Assembly: GCA_016196035.1 (NCBI GenBank)
Contig: JACPYM010000052.1
Coordinates: forward strand, 1-39,264
Direction: 5' to 3'
Source: Acidobacteriota bacterium
Lineage (GTDB): Bacteria > Acidobacteriota > Blastocatellia > RBC074
Length of the DNA stretch: 39,264 nucleotides
The position numbers were made by a program, and so were the translations under genes. The notes beneath the pieces are model-generated. The model worked only from the letters and a program-made list of their open reading frames with translations. It was not told where the DNA came from and ran no database searches. Of the stretch, positions 7,721-17,400 are shown piece after piece; positions within the stretch are counted from its first letter, which is position 1, and the number at the start of each line of letters is the position of its first letter.

Positions 7721-8809
7721 TCACCTGACGACCGGTACTCCCACATAACTGAGTGGCAGGAACTGGCCATTGCCGATGTATTGCAGCTCAATCGCCGTGG
7801 ACTGCCCACCAGTCAGAGAGCCTGCTACCCCCACCGTGGTATTGCCGCCCGCTGAGGGTGCCGAGGTGTAAATCTGGCCGTTCCTGACCAGCGCGACCAG
7901 TTTGCTCCCATCGGCTGAGGAGGCGACTGAATACCAGCTTCTGTTGCTCTCGCGCGGTGTCCAACTCACGCCCGCCATGAATAAGTTCGCCCCGATGACC
8001 GACTGGCCGGCGTTCTGCGCGATCTGCCAGCCGCCCGCTCCCGCCCCTGACACCCGCATCGTGTCGCCCACGTTAGGCGCCGCTGGCAACGTAATGGTCA
8101 CCGGGCTGGCATTGGTCGCTATATAGCCGGTATTAGATTGCGCTTGTTGCGACGTGCCTGTGACGACCTGCCACTTAAAAATTCCGGGTACGTTGGTCAG
8201 CCCTGACCCGTTGCCGTTCAAGGTTCCCCCAGTTACCGTAAGACTCCCGCCAACAACGCCGTTGCCGCTGATATTGAAATTGCTGTTGGCCTGGGGCGTA
8301 GACGTGTTTTGAATGTAACTACCGCTGTTCGTGGGCAAACTCCCGATCTGTGTGCCCGACACGCAGCCCATGCAGGCTGGCGAAAGGCTATCAGCGGTCG
8401 CGGTGTTGGCGCTCTTGATGGCATACGGCGTTGCCGTAATGGGTTGGCGTGGGCCCAACGTAGTGAATGTCCCGCTGCTGGGCGGCTCGACCCCGATTTC
8501 CAGAAAGCGGTTCGCGCCTGAAAATACGCCTGCCCCGAAATCCAATTGCACGGTGAAAACACCCGCCGTCACTGTCGTATTCGAGACGACCACGGGCGTA
8601 CCCTGCTGCGTGCCAGTGCCGACAGTCGCCGTATCAAAAAGTTTGAATTGCAAATCATAATTGCCATTCGCCGGGCTGCCCGCATCAATCAATTTACCTT
8701 GGTACGTAAAAGCGGTGGTTTGCGCCCCGGCAAATGGCGCGTAGAGCGCAAAGAAAAAGGTAGCTAAGACAAGCCCGTGCTTGCGCTGCCAAATTGAATG
8801 GATAAGCAT
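7721..8809 (-). CDS. Short exported fibre paralog with a single degenerate Asp-box blade
   Basis: This 362-residue protein is the first gene of the four-gene cluster. It has a signal peptide (1-29, ending PFAGAQ), the shared first domain (about 30-131), a CxxC (CMGC, 146-149), a QANSNFNISGNG linker, and a module of about 60 residues (IFKWQVVTGTSQQAQSNTGY to NAGQSVIG) also found in the gene at 1-1973. One blade (TPRESNRSWYSVASSADGSK) follows, but its Asp-box is lost: IYTSAPSAGG replaces IYTSTDSGVSW. The last 40 residues (GGQSTAIELQYIGNGQFLPL) look like a natural ending of this family. It could be a short fibre or a cap protein. Transcription would start in the 271-bp divergent region shared with R1. 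Confidence 0.8.
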   Translation of the reverse strand: MLIHSIWQRKHGLVLATFFFALYAPFAGAQTTAFTYQGKLIDAGSPANGNYDLQFKLFDTATVGTGTQQGTPVVVSNTTVTAGVFTVQLDFGAGVFSGANRFLEIGVEPPSSGTFTTLGPRQPITATPYAIKSANTATADSLSPACMGCVSGTQIGSLPTNSGSYIQNTSTPQANSNFNISGNGVVGGSLTVTGGTLNGNGSGLTNVPGIFKWQVVTGTSQQAQSNTGYIATNASPVTITLPAAPNVGDTMRVSGAGAGGWQIAQNAGQSVIGANLFMAGVSWTPRESNRSWYSVASSADGSKLVALVRNGQIYTSAPSAGGNTTVGVAGSLTGGQSTAIELQYIGNGQFLPLSYVGVPVVR

Positions 8810-8856
8810 GGCGGCGTTTTCCCGTGATCAATCTTTAGGTTGATAGGTGCGCTTGA

Positions 8857-8899
8857 GCACAAGTCAGGCGAACGTTGTGCTGCTCGTTCTGACTTGAGC
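8857..8899. promoter_or_regulatory. Inverted repeat, possible operator
   Basis: The arms are 11 bp with one mismatch: GCACAAGTCAG at 8857-8867 and CTGACTTGAGC at 8889-8899, separated by 21 bp. It lies 48-90 bp upstream of the fibre operon start. It could be a dimer-binding site or a hairpin in the operon leader. Confidence 0.4.
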
Positions 8900-8939
8900 G
8901 TGGTTTGCTCAGGCAGCAGCACCTCAACTGCCTCGCGGT

Positions 8940-8979
8940 GTCACCCACTCAGGGATAGTGAGGCGCTTGCTTGGGTGAC
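8940..8979. promoter_or_regulatory. Inverted repeat, possible operator
   Basis: Perfect 8-bp arms GTCACCCA (8940-8947) and TGGGTGAC (8972-8979) are separated by 24 bp. The site is near the middle of the divergent region, about 100 bp upstream of R1. No T-run follows either arm, so a terminator is unlikely. Confidence 0.4.
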
Positions 8980-9053
8980 GGTGATTTTGTTGCGTTTGAC
9001 GGTGAAAACTTACGTGGTGGCGGGGGTGGGTGTCTTTCGGCTTGCTTGAAAAG

Positions 9054-9072
9054 TTTATGACCGTTTTATGAC
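9054..9072 (+). promoter_or_regulatory. Direct repeat TTTATGAC x2, 11-bp period, upstream of R1
   Basis: TTTATGAC occurs at 9054-9061 and again at 9065-9072, exactly one helical turn apart, ending eight bases before the R1 start codon. OmpR/PhoB-type winged-helix proteins commonly bind head-to-tail half-sites with this spacing, so an autoregulatory site is plausible. R1 has no clear ribosome-binding site in the same stretch. Confidence 0.4.
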
Positions 9073-9080
9073 TGCGGCTT

Positions 9081-11399
9081 ATGTCTCTTCCTGCAAAGCA
9101 TTTATATGAATTCGGGGAATTCCGGCTTGATCCCGCTGAGCGGTTATTGTTGCGCGCGGGTGAACCTTTGCCGCTGACGCCGAAGGCCTTTGAGATGCTG
9201 GTGGTGCTGGTCAGTCAGAGTGGACGCCTGCTGACCAAAGAGGAACTTATGCGCGCCGTCTGGGGTGAGGCTGTGGTTGAGGAAAACAACCTCAACAAAA
9301 ACATCGCGGCGTTGCGCAAGGCGCTGGGCGAATCTGTGAATGAGGCGGGCGAGGGACGTAAATTTATCGAAACCGTGCGCGGGCACGGCTTCCGCTTTAT
9401 GGCTCCGGTCGCCGAAATTGAAGTCGAGAGCCAGTCTGGAGTACGCCGCGCCGTCGTTTCTGCTATTCCTGCGCCAGAGCTAGAGCATGATCATGACGAT
9501 GCTATTCCACCAGCCGCGACGCGCGCTGCCCTTGCTCCGACGCTCGCAACACCACCGCCCGTCATTGAGCAAAATCACCAACCGCCAACGCTTTGGGCCA
9601 AACTTGGGAAACCAGCAGTGATGCTCAGCCTATGGCTGATTGCTGCTGCTGTAACATTCTGGTGGTTGAAAGAGCGGGTGGTAAAAACGCCTGGCGAAAT
9701 GAAGCTGATGCCACTGATCAGTGGCGGTGATATTTACTGCGCCAGCCTTTCGCCGGACGGTAAATTTTTTGTTTACGTGAACACGGATGAGGGCGGCCAA
9801 AGCTCACACCTCTGGTTGCGGCAGTTGGCAGGCGGGCAGCCCCTCGCGATTGGGCCAGTGCTCACCTTGGATCAATCCGTTCAAGGGACGACCTTTGCGC
9901 CGGATGGACAGTTCGTTTACTTCACGTTGCTCGATGCGCACGAGCCACACGGCGCGCTCTATCGTGTCTCCCTGCTGGGCGGGGCGGCGAACAAAGTGCT
10001 GGCGGAAATCGTCTCGCCCGTGGCTTTTTCACCCGATGGCCAGCGGTTGGCGTTCATTCGACGCGAACGCGCGGGCGCGCCCGCCACCAGCCTGATCATC
10101 GCCGATAGCACGGGGGGCAATGAACGTACTCTGTTGACGCGCAATGGGCCTGAGTTTGTTGGCGGGCCAAGTTGGTCGCCTGATGGCAAAGAGATCGCTT
10201 GTCAATTACTGCACGAAGCCACTCAGACGAGTGAAGCCGTGTGGACAATCATTGGTGTTGACCCGCAAAACGGTGCAACCCGCCTGTTGACGCCACAGGA
10301 ATGGAGAGGTCTTGGACGCTTCGCCTGGTTGAGTGATGGTAGCGGCCTGGTGCTGGCGGGCACCAAACCGGGCGAAGCCGGAACAGCGCGCGACCCACTC
10401 TGGTTGATCGCGCAACCCACTGGAGTTACGCGCCGCCTCACGCCCGATACAAATCGGTATTCCTATGATTCGCTCAGCGTCAGTCAGGACGGTCAAACCC
10501 TGCTGACCATTTCTCTCAATCGCCCGTCGCAAATCTGGTCAGTCCCGGTGCAGGGGCGCGGCCCGCAAACACGCTACGAAGCGCGCGATGCGGCGCCCTT
10601 AACGACCGGCAACCGGGAAGGCCTGGCGGGATTGCTCACCCTGGCTGACGGCCGCATCGTTTATGGCGCCCGCACAGGCGAGCGGATTGCCTTGTGGCAA
10701 ATGGATGCCGCTGGCAAACAGGCCAAAGAATTGACGATTGCTCCGTCTTTTCTGGAGGAAGTTGCCGCGCCGCTGGATGGCAGCTTCTTTGTCTTCGCTT
10801 CAACCTTCGCCGGGCGCGAGCACCTTTTCCGCGTTGAGTCCGATGGCGCGAATCTGCGGCAATTGACCGGTGGTGCGGCTTATGAGGTTGATTCGGATAT
10901 TTCACCCGATGGACGCTGGATCGTCTATGGCTCGCAACCCGCCTCTGGCAAATCCGAAACATCTTATCTCTGGAAAATCCCGGCAGCGGGTGGCACGCCC
11001 CAGCGTCTGACCGATTATGAAGCCGAGACACCGCACGTTTCTCCTGATGGCCAATGGATTTCTTTTCTTTATCAGGATGCTGAGACACATTTGAAATTAG
11101 GCATCATCCCGGCGTCAGTGGGCGGCGCACCTGTCAAAAGCTTCGATTTTCCCAGCCAAGCGGCTTTCAATGTGGGCAGCCAGTGGATGCCCGATGGCCA
11201 AGCCTTAAGCTACATCGTGACGAAAAAATACGTCAGTAATATCTGGGCACAACCACTTGATGGCAGTGCGCCCCACCCGCTGACCAATTTCACTTCCGGG
11301 GTGATTTACCGCTATGCCTTTGAACGCGGTGGCCAACGACTCTATGTGGCACGCGGTAACCCAATCAATGACTTACTCTTGCTCAGAGACTTCAGGTAA
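9081..11399 (+). CDS. R1: membrane-bound winged-helix regulator with PD40/TolB-like propeller
   Basis: This is a 772-residue protein. Residues 8-110 form an OmpR/ToxR-type winged helix (YEFGEFRLDPAERLL, LTPKAFEMLVVLV, the recognition-helix region NNLNKNIAALRKALG, and the wing FIETVRGHGFRFM). A Pro/Ala-rich linker leads to one membrane helix at about 178-196. The rest is a series of PD40 blades marked by SPDGK/SPDGQ/SWSPDG (for example near 225, 270, 315, 360 and in the last third). There is no receiver domain, so this is a one-component regulator of ToxR/CadC layout: DNA-binding domain in the cytoplasm and propeller outside the inner membrane. It is divergent from the fibre operon at 1-8809, its most likely target along with itself. 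The only in-frame start is the ATG at 9081, although no good Shine-Dalgarno precedes it. The signal sensed is unknown. Confidence 0.9.
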   Translation: MSLPAKHLYEFGEFRLDPAERLLLRAGEPLPLTPKAFEMLVVLVSQSGRLLTKEELMRAVWGEAVVEENNLNKNIAALRKALGESVNEAGEGRKFIETVRGHGFRFMAPVAEIEVESQSGVRRAVVSAIPAPELEHDHDDAIPPAATRAALAPTLATPPPVIEQNHQPPTLWAKLGKPAVMLSLWLIAAAVTFWWLKERVVKTPGEMKLMPLISGGDIYCASLSPDGKFFVYVNTDEGGQSSHLWLRQLAGGQPLAIGPVLTLDQSVQGTTFAPDGQFVYFTLLDAHEPHGALYRVSLLGGAANKVLAEIVSPVAFSPDGQRLAFIRRERAGAPATSLIIADSTGGNERTLLTRNGPEFVGGPSWSPDGKEIACQLLHEATQTSEAVWTIIGVDPQNGATRLLTPQEWRGLGRFAWLSDGSGLVLAGTKPGEAGTARDPLWLIAQPTGVTRRLTPDTNRYSYDSLSVSQDGQTLLTISLNRPSQIWSVPVQGRGPQTRYEARDAAPLTTGNREGLAGLLTLADGRIVYGARTGERIALWQMDAAGKQAKELTIAPSFLEEVAAPLDGSFFVFASTFAGREHLFRVESDGANLRQLTGGAAYEVDSDISPDGRWIVYGSQPASGKSETSYLWKIPAAGGTPQRLTDYEAETPHVSPDGQWISFLYQDAETHLKLGIIPASVGGAPVKSFDFPSQAAFNVGSQWMPDGQALSYIVTKKYVSNIWAQPLDGSAPHPLTNFTSGVIYRYAFERGGQRLYVARGNPINDLLLLRDFR

Positions 11400-11429
11400 G
11401 CGCTGACGAATCAGCAGCACTTACCTGAA
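11391..11429. terminator. Strong hairpin overlapping the R1 stop codon, between convergent genes
   Basis: Arms of 15 bp with one mismatch (11391-11405 and 11415-11429) enclose a 9-base loop. The left arm contains the TAA stop of R1 (11397-11399). It lies between R1 and the convergent 2778-residue gene, so it probably ends transcription from one or both sides. Neither flank has a clean T-run, so it may work as an mRNA 3' stabiliser instead. Confidence 0.6.
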
Positions 11430-11466
11430 TAACATACTTTCACCGCAATCCGCCCGATTATCCCAA

Positions 11467-14400
11467 CTATCGCACGCCAAACGCGGGCACAGGTATGTCG
11501 CCGCTTTGTCCCTGATTTTGGATCAGGAACGAACCATCGGTGCTGCGTTTGACGAACCACGTGCCGGAGCGCCGCCACACCGCAATGTCTGCCTTCCCAT
11601 CGCCGTCGTAATCGGCGGGCGCGGGAATATCGAAGTACGGCGCGTAGTTCGCGCCCCAGAATTGCAGGATCGGGCTGCTCGGTGTCGCGCTGGGCCGGAT
11701 GTACCAGATCGAATCCGCCCCGCGCCAAATCGCCAGATCGGCTTTGCCATCCCCGTCATAATCGGCGGGCACGGGTGTGTCGAAATACGGCGCATAACCC
11801 GCGCCCCATTGAATGCTGGTGATGGTATTTGTTGAGCTGTTCAGGATGATCCAGTTCGGTGCAGGCGCAATCGCACCGGGCCGGAAGACGGCTAGATCGG
11901 TCTTGCCATCGCCGTCGTAATCGGCGGGCACTGGAATGTCGTCCTGCTGCCCGTGGTCGACGATCATGTTCTGCCCATCACTGCTGCGCCGCACGAACCA
12001 GGTGCCGCTGCGGCGGAAGACGCCGATGTCCGTCTTGCCATCGCCGTCGTAATCGCCCGGCGTCGGGATGTCGAAATACGGCGCATAGTTCGCGCCCCAG
12101 AATTGCAGGATGGCTTGGCCGTCACTGCTCTTGCGGATGTACCAGATGCTGTCCGCCCCGCGCCAGATGGCATGATCGGCTTTGCCATCGCCGTCGTAAT
12201 CGCCGGGCACGATGTCGTCGAAATATGGCGCATAGCCCGCGCCCCATTGCTGGGTCGCGGTTGCGCCGTTGCCGCTGTTGATGACACTCCAATTCGTCAG
12301 CGGCGGTGCAGCGGTGGGACTGAAAATACTCAGATCAGTTTTGCCATCGTTGTCGAAATCGGCTTTGGCCTTGGGCCTGAAGGTCAGCGTGTAGGCGCGC
12401 GTGCCGCTGCAATTGTTCACATCGGTGGCCTGGAGGGTGAAGTTGAAGACGCCCTTGACCGCTGAGAGACCCGCGAAAAGGCCGGTTGAGCCATTCAGGG
12501 TCAAACCATTCGGCAACGCACCCGCGCTGACGCTCCAACTGATCGCGCCCGCGCCGCCGCTTTGCGTGAAGATTTGGCTATACGGCACGCCCGCGATGCC
12601 CAGCGGCACGGTGGACGGATTCACCGTAATCGTCGGACAAGTGACGGTCAGCGTGAAGCTGGCGTTGGTTTGCGCGCCGCAATCGTCCGTCGCGCGGATG
12701 GTGAGCGTGTGCGTGCCGGCGGGTGCGGCGTTGGTAAGCGTCACGGCACCCGCCGCATTGACCGAAATGGTGCCGGTGTACGTCCCCTGGCCTTGCACGG
12801 CGAGGGTGTTAATCGTGCCGTTGTCGGTGGGGCCGGTCGCTGGATTGACCGTCGTCGCACCGCCGAGGTTGACCGTGGCGTTGGCATAACTCAGCGTGGG
12901 CGGCGTATTCGCCGTGACGTTGACCTGCAAATCGCCCGTGCCGGTCAGACTACCATCCGAAACCTGGAAGCGCACCGTGCCCGCCGTCGCCGTACACGCA
13001 GCGCTCACCAAAGCCGAAATCGTACCGTTGGTATTGGTGATGCCCGTGACCGTGATGCCGGTCGCCGTGCCGCCCGCGATTTGGGTGACCGTCAAACTGC
13101 CCGCCGCTGTTTGTGCATCTGTCACCGTGCCGACTGTGACCGCCGCGCCCGCCGGACTGCCTTGCTGACGGCTGATGGCCGCCGTAGGCGTAAACGTCGG
13201 CGCAGTGTTCGGCGTCAAATTGGTCAAAGCAAAGTTGACCGCCGCTGCCGCACCCGCAGCATTCACCGTCACATTGTACGGCCCGCCAACGGTCGCATTG
13301 GCCACCGCTGTGACACTGGCCTGCCCAGCCGCAATCGTCGCCGGATTCGTGCTCAACGCCGCGCTCGCGCCCGCGCCTGGCGGTGTAAAAGTCACGCTCC
13401 CGCCATTGACCGGCTCGGCATTCGCGCTGCTCACACTGACGACGAGCGGATTGGCAAAGGCTGCGTTGGTAATGGCGGACTGGCCGCTGCCACTCACCAC
13501 GGCCAGCGTGAAGCCGCGCGATTCATACGCGCCGATGTCGGTCGCCGTTTGTTGCGGACGCGCGATGTTGCGTTGATCGGTGGTCAGCGTGCCGCCATTC
13601 ACCAGCGTGCTGGTAGCAACTGTCGCTCCGCCTGCTCCCGTGCCAGTCAACTGGGGTTGATTGGCTACACCCAGCGTCCCGCCGAAAGTCACGGTGAAGA
13701 CATTGCCCGACTGGGTCACACTTACCGAGCCGCCCGCGCCTCCGATGGTTGAGAGCGCATTCAAGGCCGCTTGCACCTGGGCGGCGGTGGCATTGAATGC
13801 CAGTGCTGGGCTGGTGGTCGGGCCATTGAAGGTCAGCGTAAAAGTGCCCGCCGCACCGCTGACCGTGACCGTCTGTATCTCTGCTATTGTGGCAGGCCCG
13901 CCCGTGTTGATGGCCGGACTGCCGGGCAACAGCGCGTGCGTTGGCGTCGGGCCGCCGTAATTGCCCAGCGGCGCCAGCAGCGGATTGGTGTTGATCTGAT
14001 CGCCGGTTCCGTTCAACAAGCCGCCGCCGTTGTCGCTCGCCAGATTATTGCCTTGCGAAACGACGCTGGCGTTCGTGCCGGATTTGAAGAGATTCGACGG
14101 GGAATTATTGGCCACGATGGTGTTCTGCAACGTGGTTGTGGCGGGGCCTCCTTGATCATTCGTCCTGATGCCGCCTACGGACGGGCTGGTGTTGCCGGTG
14201 ACGGTGCAGTTGAGCATGGTGAGCGATGTCGCGGGTCCGCCAAAATTTATATTGGCGATGCCACCGATAACATTTGTTGCGGTATTGCCGCTGATCGTGC
14301 TGTTGGTCAACGTTGCCGTAGCGCCGCCGCCAACACCTTGATTGACCACTGCGCCATCAACTGCGGTATTGCCACTGATCGTGCTGCGGTTAATGGTCAA

Positions 14401-17400
14401 CGTACCGCCGTTGTTCACTACGCCTGCCCCATTGCCCAGCGAAGTGTTGGCGGTGATGGCGCATTCGGTAATGGTCAGGTTACCGGCACTGCGAACCCCG
14501 CCCCCGAAACTAGCTCTGCCGTTGGAGACGGTCAGGCCTTGCAGGCTGACGACGATGCCTGCATTGACATCGAAAACAACATAATCGCCGCCCGTATCGC
14601 GGCGCACGGTCAGATTGTTCGCCCCGCTGGCGTTGACGATGGTGACGTTATCAGCAAGCACGGGCAGCGCGCTCGCCAGATTGATCGTTTGCGGGCCAGC
14701 GGGCAGATTGAAAGTAATGTTGTCCGTGCCCACACTGAGATTGGCGTCCAACAGTGCTTGCCGCAATGAACCCGCGCCTGCGTCGTTGGTATTGATGACG
14801 ACCAGCGGATTCGGCACCAGTTCAAAAGCGCCGATGTCTGTGGCAGCGCCCTGCGGACGCGCGACGCCGCGTTGATCGGTGGCGGGCGCACCTGTGTTGT
14901 TGCCCGCGTTGAGGGCTGGACTGCCCGCAGGCAGCGCATGGGTTTGGGTCGGGCCGCCATTGCTGGCGAGTACGGCCAGCAGCGGGTTGGTGTTGAGCAG
15001 ATCGCCCGCCGCCGCCGTCAGGCTGTTATCGGAGAGCAAATTATTGCCCAATGAAGTGACTGTCCCGCCTACATCCTGCCGCACTTGCGGGTTGCTGTTT
15101 CCGGCGACGATGGTGTTTTTCAGCGTGATGTTGGCATTGCCCGCGCCGAACTTTCCGCTGTAAAGGCCGCCGCCATTGGTATTGTTGGGGACGGTGTTGT
15201 TGGCGATCGTGCAATTGAGCAGGTTGACCGTGGTGTCGAAATCTCCTGAAGAGTTATCAATGCCGCCACCGGTCTGTACGCCATTGGCTGCGGTATTGCC
15301 GCTGATGGTGCAATTGGTCAGGGTGGCGGTCGCTGGGGTGCTGGAGCCCAGGTTCCACAGACCGCCTGTCGCACCTCCCGTCGAACTGTTGCCGCTGATC
15401 GTGCAACCGGTCATCGTCAGTGTCCCGCTGTTGTACATGCCGCCGCCGCCATTGGTGCTTGTGTTGCCAGTAATCACGCAGTTGCTGACGGTCAACGTGC
15501 CAGCGTTGAAAATGCCTCCGCCGTCTACATTGCCATTCGTCATGGTCAGTCCGGAGAGACTGACGGTCGTTCCGCTATTGATGGTGAAGATGCGGTAATT
15601 ACCGCCGGTATCGCGCCGCACGGTCAGCAGGTTTGCGCCGGGGCCGTTGAGGGTCAGGCTGCTCGTAATATCGGGCAAGGCGCTCGCCAGATTGATCGTG
15701 CGCGCCGTGCCGAAAAACACCGACTCGAACTGAATCGTATCCGCGCCCGCGTTGGCATTCGCGTCCAGCAAGGTCTGACGCAGACTGCCCGCGCCAGCGT
15801 CGTTCGCATTGGTCACGATGATCGCCTCATCGTTTTGGATCGTGCCGAGACCTTGCGGATCACCCAGCACGGCATTCGTCGGATTGGTCAAGTTGACGAA
15901 GAAGGTTTCGCTCGGCTCAAACACCGTGTCGCCGTTGATAGTGACGACGATGGGTTGGCTGGTAACGCCGGGATTGAACGTAAGTGTGCCGCTCGTGGTG
16001 ACGTAATCGCTGCCCGCCGTGGCTGTGCCGTTGGCGGTGGCGTATTGCACCGTCACCGTCTGAGCGCTGGCGGCGGAGAGTGTGACGGTGAAGGTCGCCG
16101 TGCTGGTGCCCGCGTTGCCTTCCGCCACTGTTATGTCGTTGATGATGAGGCCGGGCAGGGGCAGGCTTTGCGCTTCAAACGCGCCGATGTCGGAATCGTT
16201 GCCGTTGCTGGCCGGCAGGATGCTGCCGATGTCGAACGGGCGCATCAGTCCGCGTTGGTCGGTGGTGACACCCGCAGCTAAGCTGCCTTTATCCAGTGCC
16301 GGACTGCCCAACAGCAAGGCGTGCGTCGGTGTCCGGCCGCCATTATCAGCCAAAAGGCCGAGCCAGGCGTTGATGGGCGCACCGGCCGTCCCGACGATGT
16401 TCCCATTCACGCCGTTGGTGAAGCCGCTGCTGCCGTCGCTGTCCAGGTTGTTACCCAGCAAGGTGAGTGTGGCGTTGCTGGTAGTGAAATTCGGGCCGGT
16501 GTTGGCCGCGACCAGCGTGTTCTTGAGCTGCGTAGTGGCGCTCACCCCGTTGTTGCTGGTCACGATGTTCCCGATGCCGCTGGTGGTGCTGACATTGCCG
16601 CTGACGGTGCAGTTGGTCAGCGTCAGCGCAGAGGTTTGTCCTGTATTTGTCGCGTTCAGGATAGCGCCCGGATAGGTGCCTGCCGTATTGCCGGAAACCG
16701 TGCAGTTGGTCAGACTGCCCGTGCCGTTCTGAAAATTCAACGCTGCTTGAAATGTCGCCGTGTTATTGCTGACCGTGCTGTTCGACATTATCAGCGTGCC
16801 GCTAGCGGCCACACCGCCGCCATTACCGGCGTTATTACTGGCGATCAGACTGTTGTTAATGGAGAGTGAACCGCCTGAAGAGATTCCCCCACCGAATGCC
16901 ATACCAGAGCTATTGCCTGAGACGATGCAATTCGCCAGGTTGAGCGTGCCGGCATTCAAAATTCCGCCGCCGGGTTGCCCGCTGGGTGATTTGCCATTGC
17001 TGATCGTCAGGTTGCTGAGACTGACAGTTTGACCCGCGTTGATCGTGAAGATGCGGTAATCGCCACCCGTATCGCGGCGCACCGTCAGCAGGTTCGCGCC
17101 GGGGCCGTTGATGTTCATGCTGGTCGTGAGGCTTGGCAAGACGGTTGCCAGATTGATCGTTTGCGCCGTGTTGAAGAGCGCCGAAAAGTTGATCACGTCC
17201 GCGCCCGGCCCCGTGGCGTTGGCGTCGGTGATGGCCTGGCGCAGGCTGCCCGCGCCCGCGTCGTCGGCGGTGGTGACGAGGAAGGCGTCGTCGTTCAGGA
17301 TCGTGCCCAGCCCCTGCCCGTCGGCAATTGTGGCGTTGACCGGACTCGATAAATTGACGAAGAAGGTTTCGTTGACTTCGCCCGTCGTATCGCCGTTGAC

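Larger units (their letters stand above)
8810..9080. promoter_or_regulatory. Divergent control region between the fibre operon and R1
   Basis: These 271 bp separate two genes transcribed away from each other and must hold both promoters. Two inverted repeats and one direct repeat can be seen (listed separately). A reading frame at 8840-9049 lacks a ribosome-binding site and family features. I could not assign sigma-factor boxes with confidence. Confidence 0.6.

Noticed and set aside
1-8809. Prophage tail-fibre cluster
   Set aside because: S74 and fibre motifs are phage-like, but every protein has a signal peptide and no capsid, portal, tail or lysis gene is present.
8840-9049. 69-codon frame in the divergent region
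   Set aside because: No ribosome-binding site or family features; the stretch has promoter-like palindromes instead.
12562-13752. 396-codon Arg-rich plus-strand frame
   Set aside because: Shadow of the 2778-residue gene; high GC leaves antisense frames open. No start signal or domain.
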